Assembly (NCBI GenBank): GCA_947459875.1
Contig: CANHFG010000006.1
Location: 1-50,638 of the forward strand
From: Ignavibacteria bacterium
Lineage (GTDB): Bacteria > Bacteroidota > Ignavibacteria > Kapaibacteriales > Kapaibacteriaceae
DNA: 50,638 bases
Reading direction: 5' to 3'
Part shown: piece after piece, positions 21,969 to 29,667 of the stretch
Layout of the letters: each line of letters opens with the position of its first letter
Position numbering within the stretch: the first letter of the stretch is position 1
Notes under the pieces: model-generated
Told to the model about the DNA's origin: nothing
The model's input: the letters and a program-made list of their open reading frames with translations, nothing else
Database searches by the model: none
Made by a program: the position numbers and the translations under genes

Positions 21969-24422
21969 CTATTCCACATAGTACAACCTCCGCTCGGATG
22001 TGCTTATCACCATCACCACACTGCCGGGGGGCAACGGCATACGATCGATCGAGTCGCAGTCCTGCGACGTGCACAGCACGCGACCACCGAGGTCGTACAC
22101 CGTGGCAGCGTCGAGCGTTGAAACGTGGGCACGGAAGGCCTGGCGTGACATTGCCAGTGGCTCGCGCCGTGGCTGTAGCACTGGCGCTTGGCCGTCGACG
22201 CTGGTAACGCCATCAATGCGGTAGAGTCCGTCCTGGGCCGCCACAAGCAGGTCGTTGCCCGCAATGTGGATGTCGATGGCACGCATCGACGCCGGCACGC
22301 GATAGTCGAAGTCCCACGTGCGGCCACCATCGCTGCTTATCACTACCGATCCCGGCATAACGCCTAGCACGTAATCACCGCCAAGATCGATAACCTTGCC
22401 CGTACAGGGTACCCACTCGCCCGAGTAAAATAGCGGGGCCGACGACGTCCACGTCGCTCCCCCATCGGTCGAGCGGATGTAACGCATGTTCGTCAACTGT
22501 GGCGTCCGACGATCACCATCGGAAGAATCTTCGCGCATGGCTGCGGTCAAGGCCAGCAGCGTTCCGTCACTGAGGCGATGCATGGGATAGACGTAGCTAC
22601 CGCATTCGCCTGGCAGGGCTATGCTGCGCACCTCTTGGCTGCCATCCACCACGGCAAGGCCACCGTGGCGGTAGGGCTGCGGAACGAAGTCCGAGTCGCT
22701 ACGCGTAGTACCGTAGAACGACAGCAGCAAGCGGCTGGCGCTGCCCAGCGGCGTAATCGACGAAGGATAACCCGGAAGTAAGCCCTTGGCTGTGCGCAGA
22801 GGGGCAAGTTCGTACCGCACGGTGTCTGCACCGGTGCGCACCCACAGGGCGTCGTGGTTGGCCACGCTCCACGTGCTAGGGTCGATGCGGGCGAAGGCCG
22901 TGGTGAAGCCGCGCCACACTGTGTCTTGCACATCGCCACGGCTCAGCAGGCGGCGTACCACGCTACCGCTGTGCGCTAATGTATCGGTGCCCCCTACCTG
23001 CCATGGCTGGGGGGTACGCACGCCATACCAGGGTAGGGTGGAGTTGGGATCATCGACAAACGTATTGACTATTGTACGCTCATCGAACAACAGCCCAGGA
23101 TATATGACGTATGTCGGTTCGGTGGGGTTGTCAAGCTCGCGACGCAGCACGCGGCCATAGTCATCCAACACCATCGGCAAACCTCGGTCATCCGTCCATG
23201 TGCAGAGCATGCGTTGCAGCTGCAGATTGCCTAGTGAGGCCAACAAAGCGCCCAATGCCAACGGATACGGATGCTTGGGCGACGATATCATGGAGTTGGA
23301 GTTGGCACGGCTTAACGAAACACCGTGCGCGCCAAACAGCGAAATCGCAAAGGGATGATAATCATGACGCAGGCGGCTGAAGTCAGAATGAAGAGACCAC
23401 GTTGTCCATCGTGGATACTGCGCACGACTCGTAAAGGCCACACGTATCGAATCCACATCGTAGGAAAACACATATACCCACTCGCGTTCGGAGCGAACTT
23501 CGTCAACGCGTATAGGACACTGAAATGTATGGTTTCCTGTGGGTGTTAGGATACACTGCCAGCCGGCAGAATCGGCATAGAACACACTATCGGCCCACAT
23601 GTTGCTTACGATATGTGGCCGTAACGTGCGGTGCTTGCCATTTACCAACAGCGTATCAATGCGCGTTAACGTCGTATCACCCAACAAGCCAACTGCAAGA
23701 TTCCACTGCCGGCTATTTCGGGTGGGTCGAACAATCGTGTAGATCGTTAATGGAGCACTGCGCGATGACATGCGCGTGGTTGCATTACTGTTCTGTTTGA
23801 ACGGTGTTATCAAAAGCCGTGGAGTCGAATCGTTTAACCAAACGTACTTTCTACGGTCTGTGAGCGACTCGAACGTCAAAGTACTGTCGCCGAGATCCAG
23901 TTCCGTATAGTACTGTAGGGCAACCGTACTAGGTACTGTCTCGAAGAACGATAAACCAAGATCTTGCGACAACCGGTGACCTGCTTCTCCCGGAAGTGGC
24001 GTAAAATTGTTCAAGAAACCAGCATCATGAGTAATCTCAGATGGGGTCTGTACGAAAACTGAACCCCGAGGATCCACTCGTACACATAAACCGATTGGAT
24101 CAGACCGCAGTCTGGCGACTACGCCCAAATCTGACGCGGCAGGAAAGAAATAGTCCATGCCCGATAGGCTGGGAGAAGTCTCCAACCATCTGGAAGTCAG
24201 GTCTTCTACATCAACGACGCAGAGACTGCGCTTCTGGATAAACATTACAATCGACTTTCCATCGCCAAGAGCTATGGGACCCTGTAAGGTCCCACCTTGT
24301 CCAAGCACTGTAGTTCTTGCCACCCTTACCAAAGTATCTGTGAACTGCGCCGCTACAGCCGATTCACCTGCCATCAACAATGTGACACATAACAACATCC
24401 GTTGGGTCAACTTGAAATTCAT
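21969..24422 (-). CDS. large secreted protein with BNR/Asp-box repeats and type IX secretion sorting domain
   Basis: The 817-aa product has a signal peptide (about 1-22, MNFKLTQRMLLCVTLLMAGESAVAA). Its repeats look like beta-propeller blades with Asp-box motifs STDGGATW (near 650) and SSDGGRTW (near 697). The C-terminal stretch (about 740-817) has VYDLGGRVL, a glycine turn LPPGSVVMVIS and a final RRLYYVE. This matches the Por/type IX sorting domain that sends proteins across the outer membrane in Bacteroidota. The open frame begins 18 codons earlier (24476), but the signal peptide fixes ATG at 24422. No enzymatic motif is recognised; surface binding or glycan contact is possible. It lies 150 bases downstream of the cysteine-rich gene. 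Confidence 0.8.
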   Translation of the reverse strand: MNFKLTQRMLLCVTLLMAGESAVAAQFTDTLVRVARTTVLGQGGTLQGPIALGDGKSIVMFIQKRSLCVVDVEDLTSRWLETSPSLSGMDYFFPAASDLGVVARLRSDPIGLCVRVDPRGSVFVQTPSEITHDAGFLNNFTPLPGEAGHRLSQDLGLSFFETVPSTVALQYYTELDLGDSTLTFESLTDRRKYVWLNDSTPRLLITPFKQNSNATTRMSSRSAPLTIYTIVRPTRNSRQWNLAVGLLGDTTLTRIDTLLVNGKHRTLRPHIVSNMWADSVFYADSAGWQCILTPTGNHTFQCPIRVDEVRSEREWVYVFSYDVDSIRVAFTSRAQYPRWTTWSLHSDFSRLRHDYHPFAISLFGAHGVSLSRANSNSMISSPKHPYPLALGALLASLGNLQLQRMLCTWTDDRGLPMVLDDYGRVLRRELDNPTEPTYVIYPGLLFDERTIVNTFVDDPNSTLPWYGVRTPQPWQVGGTDTLAHSGSVVRRLLSRGDVQDTVWRGFTTAFARIDPSTWSVANHDALWVRTGADTVRYELAPLRTAKGLLPGYPSSITPLGSASRLLLSFYGTTRSDSDFVPQPYRHGGLAVVDGSQEVRSIALPGECGSYVYPMHRLSDGTLLALTAAMREDSSDGDRRTPQLTNMRYIRSTDGGATWTSSAPLFYSGEWVPCTGKVIDLGGDYVLGVMPGSVVISSDGGRTWDFDYRVPASMRAIDIHIAGNDLLVAAQDGLYRIDGVTSVDGQAPVLQPRREPLAMSRQAFRAHVSTLDAATVYDLGGRVLCTSQDCDSIDRMPLPPGSVVMVISTSERRLYYVE

Positions 24423-24572
24423 GCGGCAGTTCTTTAAATGACGCAAAGCACACTGCTCAAAGACATCAGGCGGCATGCCTCATTGAGCAACGATGCAAGC
24501 GATCTGAGAGTTTATAGTTGAACAAGTAATTGACTGCATCCAACAGAATACTGATGAATGCGGACATAGCTG

Positions 24573-25223
24573 TTATGGACAACATTGAATTGCGGGACAG
24601 CCCTCATTCTCTGTGCAGTTCTGACCGTTACAGTTAGGTCCGTCGCACCGAATCGATATTGTGTTAGCACAATTGCCACCAGCCCGTTGCCACTCAAACG
24701 CCCAAATACAATATTTACAGTCTTCACATGGTACAATGCAGCCATTTGCACGCATCGTACACTTTGGGACCTTGATTTCCCAGCAGTATCGCCTAACAGG
24801 CGGTCCTGGAACAACGAATCCAAACTCATTGGGCACATTACAGGCTGTTAAGCGGATATGACAGAGCAGATAGCCCATGATCTGCGCGTCGGTGTACCCG
24901 ATGGGCTGCGCACCAACAAAGCAGAACCTCCTTAGTGTTGATTTTCGATCTTGAAGCAAAGTTGTGCTGCAGTCACCTAAGACCGGCGGACTATAGTTCA
25001 CCTCACAAAAGTCCACATTCGCCGTATAGTTCGTCCCATCGATGCAGAACGTCACCGTTCGCGTTACATTCGCCTGACAGTTGCATGAGTCGTTCGCCAG
25101 AGCGGACGAAGGAGCCAGGCCCAAAAGGGCAACGGTTAGTATGGCAACCACTATGGCTGCCGAAGAGCGTAGAAGTATGCAGCTGCGTATTGCCATACCC
25201 GAGCACGGCACTACGTGATCCAT
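24573..25223 (-). CDS. cysteine-rich exported protein of unknown function
   Basis: The 216-aa protein has a Sec signal ending near SSALA-ND (residue about 44). About 21 cysteines follow in some 172 mature residues, including CNC, a dense stretch CIVPCEDCKYC and a C-terminal CPAIQCC. The spacing is irregular and not a CXXCH haem pattern, so disulfides or metal binding are likely. GAGGGAG about 10 bases upstream supports ATG at 25223; a second ATG nine codons on is possible. The gene is followed at 150 bases by the type IX-secreted protein on the same strand. I know no family for it. It is intact, with an ordinary stop. Confidence 0.72.
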   Translation of the reverse strand: MDHVVPCSGMAIRSCILLRSSAAIVVAILTVALLGLAPSSALANDSCNCQANVTRTVTFCIDGTNYTANVDFCEVNYSPPVLGDCSTTLLQDRKSTLRRFCFVGAQPIGYTDAQIMGYLLCHIRLTACNVPNEFGFVVPGPPVRRYCWEIKVPKCTMRANGCIVPCEDCKYCIWAFEWQRAGGNCANTISIRCDGPNCNGQNCTENEGCPAIQCCP

Positions 25224-25660
25224 AATCGAACTCCCTCATTTTCTACAGAACAATTTTAACGTTATGATGTTTCTGTCTTGAGTCAACACCGCCGTATGCC
25301 GCGGATCTGAGGACGCCGATGTGAATATAGAAAGAAGACAGCAATCCTAGCCAAACGTTTCATTTGTGTCCACTTGTTGGGTAACGCCTGCGATTCTGCC
25401 GGAGAGGAGCTTCAACGGTAGTCCTCAACCCAGTGTGTCGACGTCCCAATCTGGCGACTTCTACCACTCCCGCTGTCAACCAATGTGGGGGAAGATCACA
25501 GATTTCAGGTTTTAGGTTTCAGTCCGCACAATAATCTAACGGTGGGTTCGTGCCAACCACCTGACAGTCTTTCTCATCACGACGGTCTGAGGGACGCGGC
25601 CCTGTGAAGACCACCAACCGGTTTCGAGCCGGTGGTAATGCCGCGAACGATGAGGCCCAC
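25224..25660. other. non-coding divergent gap with a short heptamer run
   Basis: This 437-base gap separates the cysteine-rich gene (minus) from the unknown gene (plus). It holds three heptamers of the GGTTTCA type at 25501-25521 and a small hairpin ACCGG-TTTCGAG-CCGGT just before the plus-strand gene. On the minus strand TTGACT lies about 50 bases before the cysteine-rich gene, a weak -35 candidate. I see no RNA gene or open reading frame of note in the rest. Confidence 0.5.
25501..25521 (+). repeat. three GGTTTCA-type heptamers
   Basis: Units GATTTCA, GGTTTTA and GGTTTCA lie in tandem, upstream of the unknown gene at 25661. The same heptamer family is found directly after that gene. Confidence 0.7.
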
Positions 25661-26359
25661 ATGAATATCAAGCAGTATCTGGAGCGCCAGTGCGCGCTCC
25701 ACGGCATTCGTCGTGGAGATATCCCACGACTGCTCGGCTACACGAACAGGTCAAAAGCACTGCGACGATACGACAGTTTCGTCGCGTGGAACTGGTTCGA
25801 TGAAGGCTTCGCCCGGCGAATCAGGGCATGCCCCGAACTTGCGGGCGATGACTTTGATCTGATACGAGCCCAGCTTGCACACAAGGAACGGGCCGACCGC
25901 AAAGAGGTGTTCCGCACTGAGGCGTTACGCCGCCGCTACAGCTTCGTTCCTCACATCTGGTTCGAACATGAGAATCAAGTGCCCAAGCCCTTATTCGTTG
26001 TCGCCCAGCTAGGCGAAGAACGATTCCGGCGTCTTGAACTCCCCCCAGGATTCACCAGCGATCACCCTGCGGCACTGGTCCTATTCGAGATTCCCACGCT
26101 TCTCATGAGACTTCTGACCGATCAACCAGATTGCGTTCAGTTGAAGGGGCCATTCGGCAAGGCCGTTTCAGCCATCTACCGCGATACGTATGACCACGGC
26201 TACGTCTTTGACCTGACAACACTGGAATGCATCGGAGAATGCCACGAAGCGCCTCGGGTCTTCATGCTCCTGCCTGCCCCTACACCAAGGAAACACAAAA
26301 CCATTTCCACGGCACAGATCGTTCGCCGCGAACGAAGAGCACGCAGGAAGAGGACCTAG
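25661..26359 (+). CDS. unrecognised protein with HTH-like N-terminus, bracketed by heptamer repeats
   Basis: A 232-aa protein from ATG at 25661, with GATGAGG upstream; an in-frame GTG at 25604 would add 19 residues. The first 40 residues (QCALHGIRRGDIPRLLGYTN, then RSKALRRYDSF) look like a lambda-repressor-type helix-turn-helix with a following basic helix. The middle has RRYSFVPHIWFEHE and PKPLFVVAQLGEERFRRL, a pattern I associate with hypothetical proteins of other bacteria, with no known function. The tail is strongly basic (RRERRARRKRT). It lies alone on the plus strand, with GGTTTCA heptamers on both sides. A DNA-binding role is a guess from the N-terminus and tail. Confidence 0.6.
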   Translation: MNIKQYLERQCALHGIRRGDIPRLLGYTNRSKALRRYDSFVAWNWFDEGFARRIRACPELAGDDFDLIRAQLAHKERADRKEVFRTEALRRRYSFVPHIWFEHENQVPKPLFVVAQLGEERFRRLELPPGFTSDHPAALVLFEIPTLLMRLLTDQPDCVQLKGPFGKAVSAIYRDTYDHGYVFDLTTLECIGECHEAPRVFMLLPAPTPRKHKTISTAQIVRRERRARRKRT

Positions 26360-26435
26360 GTTTCGGGTTTCAGGTTTCGGGTTGCAGGTTTCGGGTTGCA
26401 GGTTTCGGGTTGCAGGTTTCGGGTTGCAGGTTTTG
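26359..26435 (+). repeat. eleven tandem GGTTTCG/GGTTGCA heptamers
   Basis: Eleven units of 7 bases run without a break. GGTTTCG and GGTTGCA alternate for most of the array, so the higher-order unit is 14 bases. The array begins at the last base of the preceding stop codon and ends about 50 bases before the DUF3127 gene stop. It belongs to the same family as the three units at 25501. Confidence 0.9.
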
Positions 26436-26486
26436 CCGTACGAAGCGTCCCTCTGCGCCGAAGGCGCCACTCTAGGCGAAGCGTCC

Positions 26487-26861
26487 TCAGAACGGAACGT
26501 CGTCAGTACCGTCCATCGCGCCGGCCTCGGCTGGAGAGATCTGTGAATAGTCGGGTGCGGCCTGTGTGGAAGGACCGGCTGCTTCGATGCGCCATGCTTC
26601 GAGATTCGTGAAGTACAAGGTCTGACCTTCACGGTTCTGGTATGGACGACCGCGCAGGTTGAAGAGGACCTTCAACTGCTGACCAACTTTGTAGCTGTCG
26701 AGCAGCGCGCAGCGGTCCTGTGTGACCTGGAACTTGATATGCTGCGGATAGTTTCCATCGGCGATCTCGAGCACGAACTCGCGCTTTTTGAAGGTGTCCT
26801 TCACCTGCTGTGTCTCGGTGAGGTGATGCAGCGTGCCGACGGCTTCGTAGGAGTTTGACAT
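26487..26861 (-). CDS. DUF3127 SSB-like OB-fold protein
   Basis: A 124-aa protein of the DUF3127 family, found mainly in Bacteroidota and related to the OB fold of single-stranded-DNA-binding proteins. Family features are the EAVGTLHHLTETQQV start, KKREFVLEI, YPQHIKFQVTQDRC and the GRPYQNREGQTLYFTNLEAWR strand pair. The last residues, DGTDDVPF, closely copy the acidic DDDIPF tip by which SSB recruits repair and replication partners. It follows alaS by 13 bases on the same strand. Whether it binds single-stranded DNA is not shown here. It is too short and divergent to be the main SSB. Confidence 0.85.
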   Translation of the reverse strand: MSNSYEAVGTLHHLTETQQVKDTFKKREFVLEIADGNYPQHIKFQVTQDRCALLDSYKVGQQLKVLFNLRGRPYQNREGQTLYFTNLEAWRIEAAGPSTQAAPDYSQISPAEAGAMDGTDDVPF

Positions 26862-26874
26862 GATTGCGTTCCTG

Positions 26875-29400
26875 TTAGAGGTTTGTGATCAGTGTTGGGA
26901 AGTTCGAAAGTACAGAATCAAGCCGCGAGATATCTCGGCCCCCTGCCGTGGCCATGTGAGGTTTTCCACCTCCACCGCCGCCAAGTTGCTTTGCCGCCGC
27001 GCCAACGAGCTTACCCGCAGAGAGAGTCTTGGTTAGATCATCGGTCACAACGCACACCAGCTGCACTTTGTCATCAATGACCGAGGCCAGCAGGCCTACA
27101 CCGGATGACTTCAGTGCCGAGCGCAGCTCGTCGCCCAAGGTCTTGAGCTGTTCAGCATCGGCTACATCAATCCGAGCCGTCGCAACGCGCACACCGTCGA
27201 TGTTTACGGCAGCATCGACGATTGAGGGGATCAGCCCCTTGAGCTCGTCAGACTTGAGAGCCGTGAGCTCCTTTTCGAGTTGCTTGATGCGCTCAGCCTG
27301 ACGAGCCATGTCATCACGCAGCCTGGTACGTTGCGCGTCGAGATCCTTCAGCCAGCTTGGAATGCTGCGGCCGGCAATGGCCTCGATTCGACGCACACCG
27401 CTGGCAACGCTCGACTCGCTGAGGATCTTGAACAGTCCGATCTCGCTGGAGTTGCGTACGTGCGTGCCACCGCAGAACTCCACAGAAAACTTCTCATCAA
27501 TAAAGACCACCCTCACGCTGTCGCCGTACTTGTCTCCGAAGAACATTTTGACGTTCGGGACGGTGCGCGCCTTCTCGATCGACATCTCTTCGATGTGTAC
27601 CGGAATGGCCTCGAAGATCTTCTCATTGACCATCTGCTCGATGGCCTCGATGTCTTCTTCCCGAACACGCTCGAAATGCGTAAAGTCAAAGCGCAGCCGC
27701 TCGGGCTCGACCAGCGATCCCGACTGCTGAACGTGCGTTCCGAGGACACGACGCAGCGCCTCGTGCAGAATGTGCGTGACGGAGTGCTCACGCTCGATGT
27801 CGCGCCGGCGCGGCACGTCAAGACGCGCAAGAGCAACATCGCCAACGTTGGCGTCAACGTCCGCATCGCAGATGTGGACGATGGCATCGCCAATCTTGCG
27901 GACATCGTCGATGCGGTAGGTTGAGCCCCCTACCATAAGCGTTCCGGTATCCGATACCTGGCCGCCCATCTCGACGTAAAATGGTGTTTCAGCTAGCACA
28001 ATGGTATTCCTTGAAACATGGAGAATGCTGGATGCACTCTCTATGTGCGAATACCCGGTGAAACGTGACACGGCATCAATGGTTTCGGTGACGGCTTCCT
28101 GCGCATGAGACTTGCGGGCAGCGCGCGAGCGGGCACGCTGCTCCTCGAGCAGACGGTCATATTCGGCAACATCTACCTGCAAGCCTCGCTCCCGAGCGAT
28201 CAGCTGCGTCAGGTCGAGCGGAAAGCCAAACGTATCATAAAGCTCGAAGGCATCCGACCCAGACACAGTATCGCCCACCATCGAAAGCGTATCAAAGCGC
28301 TGCAGACCACGGTCAAGCGTGGCAAGGAACGACTCTTCCTCGGCACGCACAACACGCTCGATGAGGTCCCGACGCTCGACGATCTCTGGAAACACATCTC
28401 CCATGGTATCGCAGAGGATCGCGACGTGCTTCCAAAGAACGGGCTCGGTTAGCCCAAGGTTTCGGGCATAGCGTGCGGCCCGACGAAGGATGCGACGCAG
28501 CACATAGCCTCTTCCCTCATTACCTGGCATTGCTCCATCGGCTATGGCAAACGAAAGCGTGCGGATGTGATCAGCGATCACGCGCATAGCCACGCCGTCG
28601 GGGTGGTCCAGCTCCGGGCGATACTCCCGACCGCAGAGTGATTCGGTATAGCTCAGCAGGGGGCGAAACACATCGGTGTCGTAGTTGGAATTCTTCCCCT
28701 GCATGACGGCGCACAGGCGCTCAAAGCCCATGCCCGTGTCGACGTGTTTCGACGGAAGCTCTTCGAGCGAACCGTCGGCCTTGCGGTTGTACTGAATGAA
28801 GACGTTGTTCCAGATCTCGATCACCTCCGGTACGCCGGCGTTCACAAGCGGTCCGCCGCTCAGGTCAGGCGTCCGATCGAAGTGGATCTCCGTGCACGGA
28901 CCACAGGGCCCCGTTTCGCCCATCTCCCAGAAGTTGTCCTTCTCGTCAAATCTGTGAATCTGCGTTTCCGGCAGATACTTCTTCCAGATCTCAAAGGATT
29001 CATCATCGGTGCGGTACACGGTCGCATGTAGTCGCTCAGGAGCAAGGCCGTATACCCCCGTCAGCAGCTCCCACGACCAAGCGATAGCTTCGCTTTTGAA
29101 GTAGTCCCCGAAGCTCCAGTTGCCCAGCATCTCGAAGAACGTATGATGGTAGGTGTCGTAGCCAACCTCTTCCAGATCGTTGTGCTTGCCGGAAACGCGG
29201 ATACACTTCTGCGTGTCAGCCGCACGGGTGTAGTCACGTTTGCCGGTGCCCAGAAACACATCCTTGAACTGGTTCATGCCGGCATTGGTGAATAGCAGCG
29301 TCGGGTCGCCGTGCGGAACCACCGGCGCCGAAGGCACGATACGGTGTGAACGGTCGCGGAAAAAGTCGAGAAAGGTCTGCCGGATCTGTCGTGATGTCAT
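26875..29400 (-). CDS. alaS: alanine-tRNA ligase
   Basis: AlaS charges tRNA-Ala and edits mischarged Ser/Gly. The 841-aa protein has the aminoacylation domain with TNAGMNQFKDVFLG and DYTRAADTQKCIRVSGKHND near the start, the tRNA-recognition helices, and the editing domain with HSVTHILHEALRRVLG (HxxxH) and the zinc site FCGGTHVRNSSEIG (CxxxH). The C-terminal C-Ala domain ends with a glycine-rich GGGGGGKPHMATAGG. It is slightly shorter than E. coli AlaS. It heads a two-gene operon with the DUF3127 protein. No -7 box is clear upstream, where a repeat region begins. Confidence 0.96.
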   Translation of the reverse strand: MTSRQIRQTFLDFFRDRSHRIVPSAPVVPHGDPTLLFTNAGMNQFKDVFLGTGKRDYTRAADTQKCIRVSGKHNDLEEVGYDTYHHTFFEMLGNWSFGDYFKSEAIAWSWELLTGVYGLAPERLHATVYRTDDESFEIWKKYLPETQIHRFDEKDNFWEMGETGPCGPCTEIHFDRTPDLSGGPLVNAGVPEVIEIWNNVFIQYNRKADGSLEELPSKHVDTGMGFERLCAVMQGKNSNYDTDVFRPLLSYTESLCGREYRPELDHPDGVAMRVIADHIRTLSFAIADGAMPGNEGRGYVLRRILRRAARYARNLGLTEPVLWKHVAILCDTMGDVFPEIVERRDLIERVVRAEEESFLATLDRGLQRFDTLSMVGDTVSGSDAFELYDTFGFPLDLTQLIARERGLQVDVAEYDRLLEEQRARSRAARKSHAQEAVTETIDAVSRFTGYSHIESASSILHVSRNTIVLAETPFYVEMGGQVSDTGTLMVGGSTYRIDDVRKIGDAIVHICDADVDANVGDVALARLDVPRRRDIEREHSVTHILHEALRRVLGTHVQQSGSLVEPERLRFDFTHFERVREEDIEAIEQMVNEKIFEAIPVHIEEMSIEKARTVPNVKMFFGDKYGDSVRVVFIDEKFSVEFCGGTHVRNSSEIGLFKILSESSVASGVRRIEAIAGRSIPSWLKDLDAQRTRLRDDMARQAERIKQLEKELTALKSDELKGLIPSIVDAAVNIDGVRVATARIDVADAEQLKTLGDELRSALKSSGVGLLASVIDDKVQLVCVVTDDLTKTLSAGKLVGAAAKQLGGGGGGKPHMATAGGRDISRLDSVLSNFPTLITNL

Positions 29401-29503
29401 GATGTAAGGGGGCTGTCAGTGAAAGTTTCCAGCGCAACCGCACTCGACACGGCTGTGCTCGATTACGCTTGCGAAGGCCGAAATTACGGCGAAATGTTGG
29501 GAT

Positions 29504-29548
29504 GCCCGGGGCGTCAAGCAGGTGGATTCCCGCTTTCGCCGGAAAGAC
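29504..29548. repeat. REP-like palindromic element
   Basis: A GC-rich stretch contains GGATTCCCGCTTTCGCCGGA. The arms TTCCCGC (29527-29533) and GCCGGAA (29538-29544) pair with one mismatch around a TTTC loop. It resembles the widespread REP-like repeat whose spurious translation contains WIPAFAG; that similarity is from memory. It lies between alaS and the heptamer array. Confidence 0.5.
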
Positions 29549-29553
29549 GATCA

Positions 29554-29637
29554 CGTACCCAGTACCCAGTACCCAGTACCCAGTACCCAGTACCCCGTAC
29601 CCAGTACCCAGTACCCAGTACCCAGTACCCAGTACCC
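29554..29637 (-). repeat. twelve tandem AGTACCC heptamers (GGGTACT on the minus strand)
   Basis: Eighty-four bases are 12 exact 7-base steps of AGTACCC, with CGTACCC variants. The reverse complement is the GGTACTG unit found at the right end of the window, in the opposite orientation. The gap between divergent alaS and the methyltransferase carries no coding sequence. Confidence 0.92.
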
Positions 29638-29655
29638 TCTTCGGCCTCCGCCCTT

Positions 29656-29663
29656 TAACTTCG
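29656..29663 (+). promoter_or_regulatory. -7 box abutting the methyltransferase start
   Basis: TAACTTCG (TAnnTTCG) lies 4 bases before the ATG at 29668. A transcript starting about 7 bases downstream would have no leader, as inferred for purD. Confidence 0.4.
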
Positions 29664-29667
29664 CAGA

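Noticed and set aside
26359-26435. Repeat array as an attachment site of a mobile element
   Set aside because: No integrase, transposase or tRNA target is present; the repeats are simple heptamers found in other gaps as well.
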